From Acidobacteriaceae bacterium (GTDB lineage Bacteria; Acidobacteriota; Terriglobia; Terriglobales; Acidobacteriaceae), in NCBI GenBank assembly GCA_003138515.1, contig PLGG01000015.1:238218-302217 (forward strand): a stretch of 64,000 nt of DNA, written 5' to 3'. The position numbers and the translations under genes are program-made. Position 1 is the stretch's first letter, and every line of letters starts with the position of its first letter. This document shows positions 24,191-33,901 of the stretch, one piece after another. The notes beneath the pieces are model-generated. The model was not told where the DNA came from. It saw nothing but the letters and a program-made list of their open reading frames with translations, and made no database searches.

Positions 24191-24299
24191 AATCGGTCTC
24201 ATAAATGCCTCTGCTGCATAGTGCGCAAGTATGGGACCCAACAACAAGGCGGGTCCCATGATTCCATCGGGTTGACAATGATGGTTTATGAGACCGGTT
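24191..24299. other. Long-range inverted repeat with inner hairpin after glyA
   Basis: Arms 24191-24205 and 24285-24299 pair at 14 of 15 positions and enclose a perfect nine-pair hairpin ATGGGACCC/GGGTCCCAT (24231-24239 with 24251-24259). The structure starts at the last base before the glyA stop codon (minus strand). It may end or stabilise the glyA transcript or be a small RNA; there is no T run. Confidence 0.45.
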
Positions 24300-25580
24300 C
24301 TACGCTGTCACTGCCACCGGTGCGCGCCGCCAGGCGTAAAGCGGGAATTGGTTGGCCATCTCCGCCACCTCGCCGCGGATGCGCGCAAGCGCCGCGTCGT
24401 CGTTGCGCTGCTCAAGAGCCTTGGCGATCCATACGGCAATCTGGCGCATCTCCGGCTCCTTCATCCCGCGAGTCGTGAGCGCGGGCGTGCCCACGCGTAT
24501 CCCCGATGGTTTGAGCGGCGGATTGGTATCCCAGGGGATGGAATTCTTATTGACCGTGATGCCGGCCTTGCCCAAAGCCAGCTCGGCGCCGGAACCGAGA
24601 ATGCCTTTCTCAAACACGTCCACAAGCAGGAGGTGATTATCAGTGCCTCCGGAAACGAGTCGAAACCCCGCGCCCTGCAAGCCGTTGGCAAGAGCTTTGG
24701 CGTTCGAGACGATCTGCGCCGCGTAGTCGCGGAACTCGGGGCGCAGCGCCTCAGCAAGCGCCACTGCCTTTGCCGCCACGATGTGCATCAGCGGACCGCC
24801 CTGCTGGCCGGGAAAGACTGATTTGTCGACGGCCGTGGCCAGATCCTGCGTGCTGATAATGAGGCCGGCGCGCGGGCCCCGCAGAGTTTTGTGCGTGGTG
24901 GTCGTAGTGATCTGCGCATGAGGCACAGGCGATGGATGCACGCCGCCCGCGACCAGGCCGGCAATGTGTGCCATGTCGAAGATGTAAACCGCGCCCACCT
25001 TATCGGCAATCTGGCGCATGCGGGCGAAGTCCCACAAACGCGGGTACGCACTGGCGCCGCCGATGATGACCTTCGGTTTTTCCTGGATTGCAACGGTCTC
25101 CATCTCGTCGTAGTCAATGGTTTCGGTGTCGCGGCGCACATGATAGAAGGTTGGGCGATAGAGCTTGCCGCTGAAGCTGAGGCGATGCCCGTGTGTCAGG
25201 TGGCCGCCGTGGGAAAGGTCGAGCCCGAGAATCGTGTCGCCCGGCTGCAAAACTGCCGCGTAGGCCGACGCATTGGCTTGCGAACCGGAGTGCGGCTGTA
25301 CATTGATGTGCTCGCCGCCGAAGAGCTGACGCGCGCGGTCGCGGGCCAGTCTCTCCACAATGTCGGCGTACTCGCACCCGCCGTAGTAGCGGCGTCCGGG
25401 ATAGCCCTCCGCGTATTTGTTAGTGAAGATCGAGCCGGCCGCCTCTAAAACTGCTTCCGACACAAAGTTTTCGCTGGCAATCATCTCCAGCCCCTCGTGC
25501 TGGCGGAGAGTTTCCTGGTCAAGAGCGGCGGCGACCTCGGGGTCAACCTGGGCGAGTGTGAGAGACATGCGGTCCGTCAT
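24300..25580 (-). CDS. glyA: Serine hydroxymethyltransferase
   Basis: Converts serine and tetrahydrofolate to glycine and methylene-tetrahydrofolate with pyridoxal phosphate, the main source of one-carbon units. The 426-residue length is normal. Seen are [12 protein letters not shown] near residue 35, the PLP-binding block [16 protein letters not shown] with Lys231, [10 protein letters not shown] near 98 and the C-terminal [17 protein letters not shown] 25580 starts [11 protein letters not shown]; a second ATG four codons in is possible. It is a single gene; the region upstream to 25823 shows no riboswitch. Confidence 0.96.
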   Translation of the reverse strand: MTDRMSLTLAQVDPEVAAALDQETLRQHEGLEMIASENFVSEAVLEAAGSIFTNKYAEGYPGRRYYGGCEYADIVERLARDRARQLFGGEHINVQPHSGSQANASAYAAVLQPGDTILGLDLSHGGHLTHGHRLSFSGKLYRPTFYHVRRDTETIDYDEMETVAIQEKPKVIIGGASAYPRLWDFARMRQIADKVGAVYIFDMAHIAGLVAGGVHPSPVPHAQITTTTTHKTLRGPRAGLIISTQDLATAVDKSVFPGQQGGPLMHIVAAKAVALAEALRPEFRDYAAQIVSNAKALANGLQGAGFRLVSGGTDNHLLLVDVFEKGILGSGAELALGKAGITVNKNSIPWDTNPPLKPSGIRVGTPALTTRGMKEPEMRQIAVWIAKALEQRNDDAALARIRGEVAEMANQFPLYAWRRAPVAVTA

Positions 25581-25823
25581 ACAAGAATTTTAAGCCATAA
25601 GCGAATGGTGCGCATTGTGGACTTTCGAGTGCCGGATTGTGCACCCGGAGCGCGGCAAATCCTTGTGGGAACGGGTAGATTGAATGCCGGCAGATCAACC
25701 GCGAGCAGAACGGAGCCAGCCGCCAGATCTATCGTCAGAAGCACAACGGAAGATAACGCTCGCGACAAATGCTAATCGGCTCCCCGAAACACACCGCGGG
25801 ATGCCGCCCGGTATGCTGATTGC

Positions 25824-26738
25824 ATGACCGGCGCGCGCATTCCGCGGATTGCATTTTGGGGCGTTCTTGGCGCGCTGGTGTTGGCGGCGGCGATTTCGGC
25901 CGTGCGTGGCCGCGCGCAGTCGGTGATTCCGGCTAATGAAGTTACGCTCACGCCGGCCGTGGTCGTGGCCGGCTCGCCCGAGTTGATTCGCGTGCGCTTG
26001 CCGGCGGGCGCCACGGTGGACGGCGCGTTGCTGGACCAGAAGCTCCAGTTCTTTCGCAGTCGCGACGGGCAGACATGGTATGCGCTCGCCGGAGCGGACG
26101 TAAAGGCTGCCGCCGGTCCGTCAACGCTGCGCATCACCGCGCATACGGCAGACCGTCCGGCCATCGATCTGAGCCGCACGGTCGAGATTCTTCCCGCGCA
26201 CTATCGGACGACCACTCTCACCGTCGCGCCGAAGTTTGTCGAGCCGGGACCCGATGAGCTCGCGCGAATCAAAGCGGAAGTTGAGCTAAAAAGCAAAGTG
26301 TTTGCGGCCAGTGCTGCCCTGCCCCTTTGGTCCGGCGATTTTCGCGCTCCCGTTCATGCCCCGCCTACCGACAGCTTCGGCACACGCCGCACCTTCAACG
26401 GAGAGCTGGCCAGCGTTCACGAGGGGATGGACTTTCGCGCCGCGACGGGAACACGGGTGCGCGCAGGCAACAGCGGCGTGGTAGTGCTGGCGCGGCCACT
26501 CTACTACGAAGGCAACTGCGTGGTCATCGACCATGGTCTGGGGCTGTTCACCATCTCCATGCACCTGAGCCGCATCGATGTACACGAAAGCGACCGCGTG
26601 ATCGCAAGCCAGCGCATCGGGCTCAGCGGAGCCACCGGCCGCGTCACCGGCCCCCACCTGCACTGGGCAGTGCGCTGGCAAAACGCTTACCTCGACCCAG
26701 CAAAACTGCTACGCATGGATCTGTCTGGCGTTCGCTAA
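25824..26738 (+). CDS. M23-family peptidase (LytM/LasA-like), secreted
   Basis: A 304-residue envelope peptidase. Residues about 8-30 are a signal peptide or anchor; 35-150 form a beta-rich N-terminal domain; the M23 metallopeptidase domain spans about 175-300. Zinc ligands are in VHEGMDFRA (His and Asp) and GPHLHWAV (H-x-H), with the fourth conserved motif in ISMHLSRI. Such enzymes cut peptidoglycan cross-bridges or activate amidases. The stop codon overlaps that of the converging gene on the other strand by four bases. Confidence 0.9.
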   Translation: MTGARIPRIAFWGVLGALVLAAAISAVRGRAQSVIPANEVTLTPAVVVAGSPELIRVRLPAGATVDGALLDQKLQFFRSRDGQTWYALAGADVKAAAGPSTLRITAHTADRPAIDLSRTVEILPAHYRTTTLTVAPKFVEPGPDELARIKAEVELKSKVFAASAALPLWSGDFRAPVHAPPTDSFGTRRTFNGELASVHEGMDFRAATGTRVRAGNSGVVVLARPLYYEGNCVVIDHGLGLFTISMHLSRIDVHESDRVIASQRIGLSGATGRVTGPHLHWAVRWQNAYLDPAKLLRMDLSGVR

Positions 26739-28018
26739 CGCGAAAGAGCTTCTTCTTCGGCTTTCTGTGAAGCTCGTTGCGCTGCGAGCGAGTTCGCCGC
26801 CTTCTCTTCGCGTAGCGCCCTGAACGCGCGATAGACGAACCAGCCCATATACCATCCGTCGATGAACTTGTAGGGTGTTTCGCCGGTGGTGTAGTGGCCG
26901 CACGGCAGCATGCGCACTTCGTAGTTCAATCCGGAGTGGCGGGCGGCTTCAACCACGTTGAGCGAGTACTCCAGCGGAAACGTGAGGTCGTACTTTGCAT
27001 ACACCATCAAAACGCGCTTCAAGGGCCCGCCCGCTTCAGCGCTGGCGAACTTTGCGTAGTAGCTGATGGGGCTGACGGGGGCCCATAGAGCACGCAGACG
27101 ATCCTGTGTGAGGCCCGCCGCTGCCACTCCCGCGCGGATGTGGCGCGTGCTTTGCCCGGCCCACACCACATCCCCAAACGCAGTCGATGCGTGGTTGAAG
27201 GCGTTCACCCTCAGCCTCGCATCGTGTGCGCTGGCCAAAAAGCCGTAGCAGGAGCCAAGGCTCGTGCCAAGCACCCCGAAGTGCTCGTAGCCCTGCTCCT
27301 CTAGCCAGTCGAGGCAGCACCGGATATCGACCACCGCCTGACGGCAGGCTGAAATGGTGCGACCGACGTTGGCGCTCACGGCGTAGTCTGATCGCTCCAG
27401 CTCCGCGGGGCGGCGAATGTCGTGGTATGGCTTTGAGAGCCGTAGCGCCGAAACGCCCATCCGATTAAAGAGCGTGCACAGCGAGTTGTGGCTGAAGCCA
27501 TCGGCGTTCCATTGCGGCATCACCACGATGGCCTGTTTGGGTCGCGCAGGATCTTTGTGCGCTGGAGCCGGAAACCAGCGCGCGTTCACCAGGTCGTTTT
27601 CCGGGTAAGGCGTGCGTTCCGGCGAAGTAAACCGCAGATACTGGGCCTTAGGCAGCTTGCCCTCAGCCGCCTGCTCCTTCAGCTCGGCATCTTTGGCAAG
27701 CGTCTCAGGGCGCACATTGGTGGGGTAGAGCTCCGGATGGCGCTCTTCCAGGCGGAAATCCGTCGGGCGTTCATAACCGAAGAAGACGTCGCTGTGGTGG
27801 ATGAGAAGCTCGTTGATGCGGAGCATCGCTGCTTCAGCAGCCGCGGGGTCGCGAACAATATCGGGATCGGGCGCGGCGTCGCCAAAGCCGTGCGCCTCCA
27901 GAAACGGAGCGACCCATTCGAATCCCCACTCCAATGGGCGCACCACGCGGTTTTCGTCGCGCGTGCTTAGCCGCGTCTCCCACGCGTACATCTTGCGTGC
28001 ATACCAACCAGTCAGCAT
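26735..28018 (-). CDS. Alpha/beta hydrolase family protein
   Basis: A 427-residue protein with an N-terminal helical part (about 1-150) and an alpha/beta-hydrolase core (about 165-390). The nucleophile elbow is GVLGTSLGSCYG (Ser near 240), the acid may be Asp in VYAKYDLTFP, and the histidine is in LPCGHYTTGE. No signal peptide, so probably cytoplasmic. Relatives are annotated only as abhydrolases; substrate unknown. Its last bases overlap the end of the M23 peptidase gene on the other strand. Confidence 0.82.
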   Translation of the reverse strand: MLTGWYARKMYAWETRLSTRDENRVVRPLEWGFEWVAPFLEAHGFGDAAPDPDIVRDPAAAEAAMLRINELLIHHSDVFFGYERPTDFRLEERHPELYPTNVRPETLAKDAELKEQAAEGKLPKAQYLRFTSPERTPYPENDLVNARWFPAPAHKDPARPKQAIVVMPQWNADGFSHNSLCTLFNRMGVSALRLSKPYHDIRRPAELERSDYAVSANVGRTISACRQAVVDIRCCLDWLEEQGYEHFGVLGTSLGSCYGFLASAHDARLRVNAFNHASTAFGDVVWAGQSTRHIRAGVAAAGLTQDRLRALWAPVSPISYYAKFASAEAGGPLKRVLMVYAKYDLTFPLEYSLNVVEAARHSGLNYEVRMLPCGHYTTGETPYKFIDGWYMGWFVYRAFRALREEKAANSLAAQRASQKAEEEALSR

Positions 28019-28074
28019 GAATCTGCTTCAATTTTATCAGTGTGGAGTGCTGGGCATTTTGGCAGAATCGCCCG

Positions 28075-28500
28075 CTATGCCGCCGCTGCTCGGCCCGCGC
28101 GCGATTTCGCAATCTGCGCCGCAATCAGCCAGCCGGCGCTCAACAGCGTGATCAGCGCGATAATTCCCTGCGAGATGACGCAGTAGAGGCACCAGACTTG
28201 AAGAACGTCGCGCTCAATGCCGGAGAGATGAAGCGCAAAACCCAATCCAATAATTGCCGCGCCAAGCAATAGGATGCGCCGTCGCGCCAGCGCGAGCACA
28301 CCTATCAACAAGTAGCCGCCAATACCGATGGCCGCCACAGGGACGTGATGGAACACGGCGTACGTGCTGTGGTTCACAATGCCGCAATCCCAGTGATCGT
28401 TGATCGAGCATGGCTCCGTGCCCGTGTCGTAATGAACACGCAGCGCGAGCGCGGAGACGCACAGGCCGGCGACGGCGAGCAAAATGAGTATCGGACGCAT
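28075..28500 (-). CDS. Vitamin K epoxide reductase (VKOR) family protein
   Basis: A 141-residue membrane protein with four hydrophobic segments. The redox motif C-x2-C is WCLYC near residue 103, and the loop cysteines are in EPCSINDHWDCGIVNHS (about residues 30-40). Bacterial VKOR homologues reoxidise DsbA-like proteins at the expense of quinone, taking the place of DsbB in disulfide formation. No thioredoxin domain is fused. It is divergent from nadD; 79 bases separate the starts. Confidence 0.9.
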   Translation of the reverse strand: MRPILILLAVAGLCVSALALRVHYDTGTEPCSINDHWDCGIVNHSTYAVFHHVPVAAIGIGGYLLIGVLALARRRILLLGAAIIGLGFALHLSGIERDVLQVWCLYCVISQGIIALITLLSAGWLIAAQIAKSRAGRAAAA

Positions 28501-28579
28501 AGGCGCAAAGCAATTCTATCGGACGCAAGCCCGCAGCCCGGCCGGGGCGCTCAGCCGCGCCAAAGATTACGATGGACCC

Positions 28580-29374
28580 ATGACCGCACCGCCAACCGGC
28601 CGCCGCATCGCCTTCTTCGGCGGAAGTTTTGACCCGCCGCACCTGGGCCATCTGGCCATAGCGCGAGCCGCCCGCGATGCATTCCAACTCGACGCGGTCC
28701 TCTTCGCTCCGGTGGGCGCGCAGCCGCTCAAGCCCGAAGGGTCGTCTGCGAGCTTTGTGGACCGCCTCGCCATGACGCGCCTGGCGATTGAAGGCCAGCC
28801 GCACTTCGAGGTTTCCCTGGCCGACGCGCCCAAATCTCCTGACGACCGCGGCGCGAAGCCGAACTACACCCCCAACTACACAATCGACACGCTCGACCTC
28901 CTCCGCTCCGAACTCAAGCCCAACAGCACACTCTATTGCCTGATGGGTGCGGACGCGTTCTTCGGCCTGCGGCGTTGGCATCGCGCAGCGGAAATTCCTT
29001 ACGCGGCGGCCCTCATCGTCGCCTCCCGGCCCGTCGCCTCCGGGCCCGGTCAGTCGCTCGACGAATTGACATCTGCGCTCCCGCCCGGGCTTACGCTTGA
29101 ACCCTCCTCGGCCGGCGATCGAAGTGAATCCGGAATTGAGGTCCGCGCCTTCTTTATCGTGAATCCCGCCGGAGAACGAGCGCCGTTCTACGTGCTGCCC
29201 GGGCTCGATGTGGAGATCAGCGCGTCGGACATTCGCGAAGCGATCCGCAAGGCCGGCCCCCTAGCGTCGAGCGTCGAAGCGTCGAAGGGCGCAGAGCCTG
29301 GTTCCAAGCCAGTCCAGACGATGCTCCCCACCGCCGTCGCCGAGTACATCCGCGCGAACGGTCTTTATCGGTGA
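28580..29374 (+). CDS. nadD: Nicotinate-nucleotide adenylyltransferase
   Basis: Adenylates nicotinate mononucleotide to deamido-NAD, a late step of NAD synthesis. Of 264 residues the start RIAFFGGSFDPPHLGHLAIA holds the nucleotidyltransferase GGSFDPPHxGH motif; near the end ISASDIREAIR is the second ATP-binding motif (usually ISST-IR). Asp in MGADAFFGLRRWH is in the expected place. Longer than the usual 200-220 because of inserts at about 85-100 and 155-190. It is followed by rsfS, a common order. Confidence 0.93.
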   Translation: MTAPPTGRRIAFFGGSFDPPHLGHLAIARAARDAFQLDAVLFAPVGAQPLKPEGSSASFVDRLAMTRLAIEGQPHFEVSLADAPKSPDDRGAKPNYTPNYTIDTLDLLRSELKPNSTLYCLMGADAFFGLRRWHRAAEIPYAAALIVASRPVASGPGQSLDELTSALPPGLTLEPSSAGDRSESGIEVRAFFIVNPAGERAPFYVLPGLDVEISASDIREAIRKAGPLASSVEASKGAEPGSKPVQTMLPTAVAEYIRANGLYR

Positions 29375-29536
29375 GTACTGTTCGAGTCCCTACGTCCCGT
29401 AGTCCCGATTCCCTTCCACCCGGCCGCCTGCCGGTGACGGCCCACGATTCACGGTCCACGGCTCACGATCCACGGACCCAGCTTGCTCCATCCCGAATCG
29501 ACAGGCTACCATGAGCTTGGAGACGCCTCCCAACGA

Positions 29537-30103
29537 ATGAAAACATCGCCGGCGCAGAAACAGACGCGCATCCTCGTACAAGCCGCAGCCGCGGTTTGTG
29601 AAGAAAAGAAGGGCCAGCACACCCGCATCCTCGAGCTCGATCCTGTCGACTCTGGCCTGTCTGACTTTTTCCTCGTCACCTCAGCCTCCAACCAGCGGCA
29701 GGCCGTCGCCATCGCCGACGAAATCGAGCTGCGGCTCAAGCGCAACTTCGGCGTTTACCCGAACTCCGTTGAGGGGCGTCGTAATGGCGAGTGGATTTTG
29801 CTCGATTACGTCGACTTCGTGATTCACGTATTTCTCGCCGAGCGCCGCGCTTTTTATGATATTGAAAGGCTGCGCAAGTCCGCGCGACCGCTGACGCCGG
29901 AGGAGTTCGACGCCGAGCTCACTACAGCCCTGTCTGAAAAAACGCGCGCCGTGCGCAGCAAGAGCGGCACGAAGACGAAGTCAGGCAAGGCCCCGGCGAG
30001 AACGAAAAGGAAGCGAGCGCCGGGAATGACGCCATCGAAGCGGGTAGAGGCTGCGGCTAAAACCAAAGTGCACAAAAAGGAGCCGGGCAGCAAAAAGCGT
30101 TGA
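29537..30103 (+). CDS. rsfS: Ribosome silencing factor RsfS
   Basis: Binds ribosomal protein L14 and keeps subunits apart in starvation. The RsfS fold covers residues about 10-120 (SDFFLVTSASNQRQAVAIADEI in shortened form, GEWILLDYVDFVIHVF, RAFYDIERL). Beyond 130 there is a Lys/Arg-rich tail of about 58 residues not present in E. coli RsfS, perhaps for RNA binding. ATG 29537 was chosen because upstream bases have no family similarity. nadD is 162 bases upstream; in many genomes rlmH follows directly, but here it is 8.4 kb away. Confidence 0.92.
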   Translation: MKTSPAQKQTRILVQAAAAVCEEKKGQHTRILELDPVDSGLSDFFLVTSASNQRQAVAIADEIELRLKRNFGVYPNSVEGRRNGEWILLDYVDFVIHVFLAERRAFYDIERLRKSARPLTPEEFDAELTTALSEKTRAVRSKSGTKTKSGKAPARTKRKRAPGMTPSKRVEAAAKTKVHKKEPGSKKR

Positions 30104-30157
30104 TTGAAGTTGGCGTCGGCGCATTGGCAGGCAGGGAGAGAGAACATCAGATGAAAC

Positions 30158-30183
30158 AAAAGGCGCCCGTGGGGGCGCCTTTT
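30158..30183. terminator. Bidirectional terminator between rsfS and receptor genes
   Basis: Stem AAGGCGCC/GGCGCCTT (30160-30167 with 30174-30181) with A-rich left and T-rich right flanks on both strands. It serves rsfS on the plus strand and, on the minus strand, directly follows the receptor tail remnant at 30205-30258. Confidence 0.75.
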
Positions 30184-30204
30184 GTGATTCCGGACGTGCC
30201 GGAG

Positions 30205-30258
30205 TTAGAAGACGAAGGAGAGTTTGGCCTGGATCAGGCGCCGCGAGGCTTCGCCCGT
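30205..30258 (-). pseudogene. 3' remnant of a TonB-dependent receptor gene (17 codons)
   Basis: On the minus strand the frame TGEASRRLIQAKLSFVF then TAA reads like the last beta strand of an Oar-type receptor (basic start, alternating hydrophobic residues, terminal Phe). It lies 64 bases past the stop of the intact receptor and 22 bases before a terminator. It is short, so the call rests on the pattern and on the similar remnant at 34476-34616. Confidence 0.55.
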
Positions 30259-30278
30259 CTACCCGCCGCTCAATCCGC

Positions 30279-30303
30279 AGGGCGGAGGGTGGCCCTCCGC
30301 CCT
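30279..30303. repeat. Perfect 11-pair hairpin after the first receptor gene
   Basis: AGGGCGGAGGG/CCCTCCGCCCT with a three-base loop, 20 bases from the receptor stop. No T run follows on either strand, so it is more like an extragenic palindrome or a mRNA-stabilising stem than a terminator. Confidence 0.5.
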
Positions 30304-30322
30304 ATTCGGGTGGTCCGGACCA

Positions 30323-33300
30323 TCAGAAGTTGATGGTCATCTGAAACTCTGTTTCGCGGGGCGCTCCCTGGTCGAACGTGCCGGTATGGCGCGGGGTGCG
30401 CTCGGAGTTCTTCACGTCGTAATCGGTACCGTTCGCGAACGGACTATTCACATTGCCGCTGTCGGGCGAGTTGTCGCCAGGCGTGAGGATCACACCGGTA
30501 ACGCCTCCATAATTGGCGAAATTGAACACGTTATAGAAGCTCACCGCGGGCGTAAGGTTCACGCTTTCGGGCAGCCACTTGAGGTGGATGGGATACCGCA
30601 GGCTGGCATCCATCGTGCGCAGCGGGCTGTTATGAAACGCAGACTCTGGCGCCGGATCAAGCCTGGGCATGACGCCGCCGAGAGCCGCCAGCTGCGTCGA
30701 AGTGAAGAGACCGTTGTTGACGAGGACCTGGCCTGCAGGTGTGGGCTGGCCAGCGAAATTGGAATTGTAGGTGCCGATGAGTTTGTTGATGCTCCCGGGA
30801 CCGTACTGGCGCATGTAAGCGCCGGGTTTGGTGCCGGGCATCAAATCGTTGCCGACCTGACCATCGCCGTTGTAGTCGGAGCGGAAGATCTCGCCCGGAC
30901 CGGCTCCCTGATCGTCGATGGTGAGGCTGGTCGGGAATGCGCTTTCAAGATGGCCGATGAGCGAGAGCTGCGGCCCATACTTGAAGGTGGCCGAGCCGCC
31001 GAAGGAGAGGATGTGGGTGCGGTCGAATCCGCCCCAGCCGAAGTCCCCGTTTATGTTGCGGTTATTGTACGAGGGTGAGGTGAAGAAGGGATCGGAACCG
31101 GCGGAGATGCCATTGTAGCCGGCGGTGGCCAGCAGACGGGAGAAGGCATAGGAGACTTCGAGGCTGCTCTGTCGAATGCCAGGCAGCGGACGGGCGACCT
31201 GTTCCTTGAAGTTGACCTGGAGGCCGTCATAGGACGCGTGGCCTTCAGGGTACTGGAAGGTGCCGACACCGACGTTGGGATTGATACCAGGAAACGCTGC
31301 GATGGGAGCGCCATAAGCGGAAGCCGGGTAGCCGCTGTAGAGGGCAGTGCCGGAGTCGAGGCCGTTGCCGGCGTAGTCGGTGATGCTGGCGCCCGCTGCA
31401 ATGGCGCAGTCGACATCGGCGCAGTCGAAGCTGGCGTTTGTGGCATTGACTGCAGCCTGTGCGGATGCCGGGTTGAAGTATCGTGAGTCGCCGACATGAT
31501 TGGCGTCGATCGTCTGGCCCAGCCTCCTGGTTTCAAGGCGGACGTAATCCGCGGAGAGAACCGCTCCGGAGAAAAGCTGGCGCTGCACGCCGACGCTGAT
31601 GTTGATCGAGTAGGGGAACTTGAAATCCGGAGTGAAGGCAATGGCTCCGTTCTGGATGGCGAGGTTGTAAGCAGCCGATCCGCCATTGAGGCCGCCACCG
31701 CTGGTCGTAGCGCGGTAGTCCTTCTGGAGCTGGAGCCAGCCGGGAGCTCCTGCGGCGAGCGACTCGTTGCAGAGCGTCGAAATGGGAATGCCGGTGCTGG
31801 TCTGGGTCAAACTCCCCAGGGTATAGGCGCCTCCCAGACAAACAGGGGTGTAGACGGCGAATTTGCCGGTCTGGAGGCGGGAGGAGCGGTCGAACTGAAC
31901 GTTGTTGAAGACGTTGCTGTCGTAGTAAATGCCGAAGCCGGCGCGCAGAACGGTTTTCCGCGAGAACGACGGGTTATACGCGATACCCAGGTTGGGGCCG
32001 AAGTCCCAATTGGGCTGCGAGACGCGATTGCCGAGGCCGGAGCCCCATTGATCGAACAGATGTGAACTTCCGGAGCAGGGCAGGTCGGAGCTACCGTCGC
32101 CGAAGGCGAAGTTGTCCCCGATGATATTGGAGCAGGGAACGGATGCGAGATCGGAATTGGACCGGCCGGTATCGCGATCCCATCGCAGGCCGTAGGTGAA
32201 GGTGATGTCGTGCGCGATTTTCCAGGTATCGACGGCGTAAAGGCCCGTGCGCCAATCGCTCAGACCGCCGCCCGGCATGCCGAAGCCTGGATTCTCGGAT
32301 GCGTAGCCGAGATCGTTGGAGATATAGACGTAGTAAGGCCTATAGCCGTGGAGCGGATCAGTCGGATCGCCGATGACGGTTGAGGAATTGATGGAGGCGT
32401 AAGGACCATAGCCGAAGAAGGCTGCCAGGCCGCCGCCCTGGATGCGGTTGAAACTGACACCGTAGCGAAGATCGTGGGCGCCTTTGGTCCAGCCCCCGTC
32501 GTAGCGGAGTTGCTTGTCGGACTGGAAGGTCTGCTGGGGGGCGTTGTCGTTGGGGCCGGCGTAGAGGCCCTGAGCTGCGTCATGGAAGGCGAAGCCGGGG
32601 ATGGGATTGTAGATGCCCGTGTTCCCGTTGGTGGTGTCGCCGATCTGGTTGTGGAACTTCTCGTAGCTGCCGCGGAAGCTGTTCGTGAAGCGGGAAGTAC
32701 CGAAATCGGCGCCGCCGGCGATGCCCCATGCGTTATCCTCGTTGCCGTAGGTTTCGTAGACTTCGCCGGTGGCAAAGGAATTGCGCTCATAATTGCCGCG
32801 GACGAAGAAGTGCGTGCCGTGCGGACCGTTCCAGTCCAGGCGGCCATCGGAGTACGTGTCACGATCAGGGCTGCCGACACCGGGAAAGGCCTTCTGGATG
32901 GCCTTGAAGTCGGTCCCCAACGAGACGGGGGCCGACTGGTCCTGCTTGAGGCGTTCGGAATTCGCATAGAAGAACAGCTTGTCGCGGAAAATGGGACCTC
33001 CGACGCTGCCGCCGAACTGGTTGCGCTGGAACGGACTCGAAGTGGTTTCAAAAGTGGCGTCGCCGGCCCGCTGATCCTGGAAGTACTCGAAGGCCTCGCC
33101 ATGGAAACTGTTAGTACCGGCCTTGCTGGAGATCAGAACTGATCCCTGAGATGTGACTTCCGTGGATGGGTCTGCCGTGGAGCGGGTGACCTGCACCTCG
33201 CCGACGGAGCCCTCGGAGATGTTGAAGACGGTGGTGCCAACCGTTTCGTCGGTGACGTCCTGGCCATCGAGCAGGATTCGGGTAGTGCGGCCCGAAATGC

Positions 33301-33901
33301 CGCTGAAGGAAACCGCCGAGTACCCGGCCTTGGTGGGATCGAACCCGCCGTCCGCGATACCGCCGGCTTGAAGCTGAACGCCGGGCTGGAGCTGGGCAAG
33401 ATCGAGAACATTACGGCCATTCACGGGCAGCGATTGGAACTGCTGGGCGGTGACTACGCCGGTGATGCTGGGCTGGTCGGTGTTTAGCTGTACCGCGCCT
33501 TCGGTCACCTCCACGGTCTCGGTCTGAGCGCCGACCTTTAGCTGGAAGCTGCCCGGGGTTGCCGTCGCAGTACGAATGACGGTGTTGACGATGAGAGTCC
33601 CAAAACCCGTTGCGGTGACGGTGACCCGGTAGTTGCCCGGATTGAGGGGACCCACGGTGTAGAAACCGCTGGCATCCGTCTTGACGGCTACGACTTCGCC
33701 TGTGTCGGTTGCAGCGACGCGGACCGAGGCGCCCGCAACCAGTGCCCCCGAAGTGTCGGTGATGATTCCCTGAAGCGAACCGCCATTTACGGAGATCGCC
33801 TGGGCTTGAGAACTGGTTTGGAGCGCTAGCGGCAAAATGGTCAATAATGCCAGCGTGAGCCCAAAAGCAAGGAATGTGGAACGAAGACGGAAGAACCGCA
33901 T
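30323..33901 (-). CDS. TonB-dependent receptor, Oar-like, copy 1
   Basis: A 1192-residue outer-membrane protein from ATG 33901 (GGAGG ribosome site). Order: signal peptide (1-35, ending SSQAQA), carboxypeptidase-regulatory-like beta-sandwich (about 40-125: LQGIITDTSGALVAGASVRV, GFYTVGPLNPGNYRV), plug domain (about 130-260: SLPVNGRNVLDLAQLQPGV, TRILLDGQDVTDE) and a long beta barrel ending in FQMTINF with the terminal Phe expected for barrel insertion. Such receptors import bulky ligands, often oligosaccharides or peptides; the ligand is not readable. It is followed by a receptor tail remnant and has no own terminator. Confidence 0.9.
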   Translation of the reverse strand: MRFFRLRSTFLAFGLTLALLTILPLALQTSSQAQAISVNGGSLQGIITDTSGALVAGASVRVAATDTGEVVAVKTDASGFYTVGPLNPGNYRVTVTATGFGTLIVNTVIRTATATPGSFQLKVGAQTETVEVTEGAVQLNTDQPSITGVVTAQQFQSLPVNGRNVLDLAQLQPGVQLQAGGIADGGFDPTKAGYSAVSFSGISGRTTRILLDGQDVTDETVGTTVFNISEGSVGEVQVTRSTADPSTEVTSQGSVLISSKAGTNSFHGEAFEYFQDQRAGDATFETTSSPFQRNQFGGSVGGPIFRDKLFFYANSERLKQDQSAPVSLGTDFKAIQKAFPGVGSPDRDTYSDGRLDWNGPHGTHFFVRGNYERNSFATGEVYETYGNEDNAWGIAGGADFGTSRFTNSFRGSYEKFHNQIGDTTNGNTGIYNPIPGFAFHDAAQGLYAGPNDNAPQQTFQSDKQLRYDGGWTKGAHDLRYGVSFNRIQGGGLAAFFGYGPYASINSSTVIGDPTDPLHGYRPYYVYISNDLGYASENPGFGMPGGGLSDWRTGLYAVDTWKIAHDITFTYGLRWDRDTGRSNSDLASVPCSNIIGDNFAFGDGSSDLPCSGSSHLFDQWGSGLGNRVSQPNWDFGPNLGIAYNPSFSRKTVLRAGFGIYYDSNVFNNVQFDRSSRLQTGKFAVYTPVCLGGAYTLGSLTQTSTGIPISTLCNESLAAGAPGWLQLQKDYRATTSGGGLNGGSAAYNLAIQNGAIAFTPDFKFPYSINISVGVQRQLFSGAVLSADYVRLETRRLGQTIDANHVGDSRYFNPASAQAAVNATNASFDCADVDCAIAAGASITDYAGNGLDSGTALYSGYPASAYGAPIAAFPGINPNVGVGTFQYPEGHASYDGLQVNFKEQVARPLPGIRQSSLEVSYAFSRLLATAGYNGISAGSDPFFTSPSYNNRNINGDFGWGGFDRTHILSFGGSATFKYGPQLSLIGHLESAFPTSLTIDDQGAGPGEIFRSDYNGDGQVGNDLMPGTKPGAYMRQYGPGSINKLIGTYNSNFAGQPTPAGQVLVNNGLFTSTQLAALGGVMPRLDPAPESAFHNSPLRTMDASLRYPIHLKWLPESVNLTPAVSFYNVFNFANYGGVTGVILTPGDNSPDSGNVNSPFANGTDYDVKNSERTPRHTGTFDQGAPRETEFQMTINF

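Noticed and set aside
29511..29540. A nine-codon frame ending in ATGA at the rsfS start
   Set aside because: Could be a leader peptide, but there is no ribosome site and nothing else to support it.
30224..31078. A 284-codon plus-strand frame over the end of receptor copy 1
   Set aside because: Antisense to the receptor barrel; no motif, no ribosome site.
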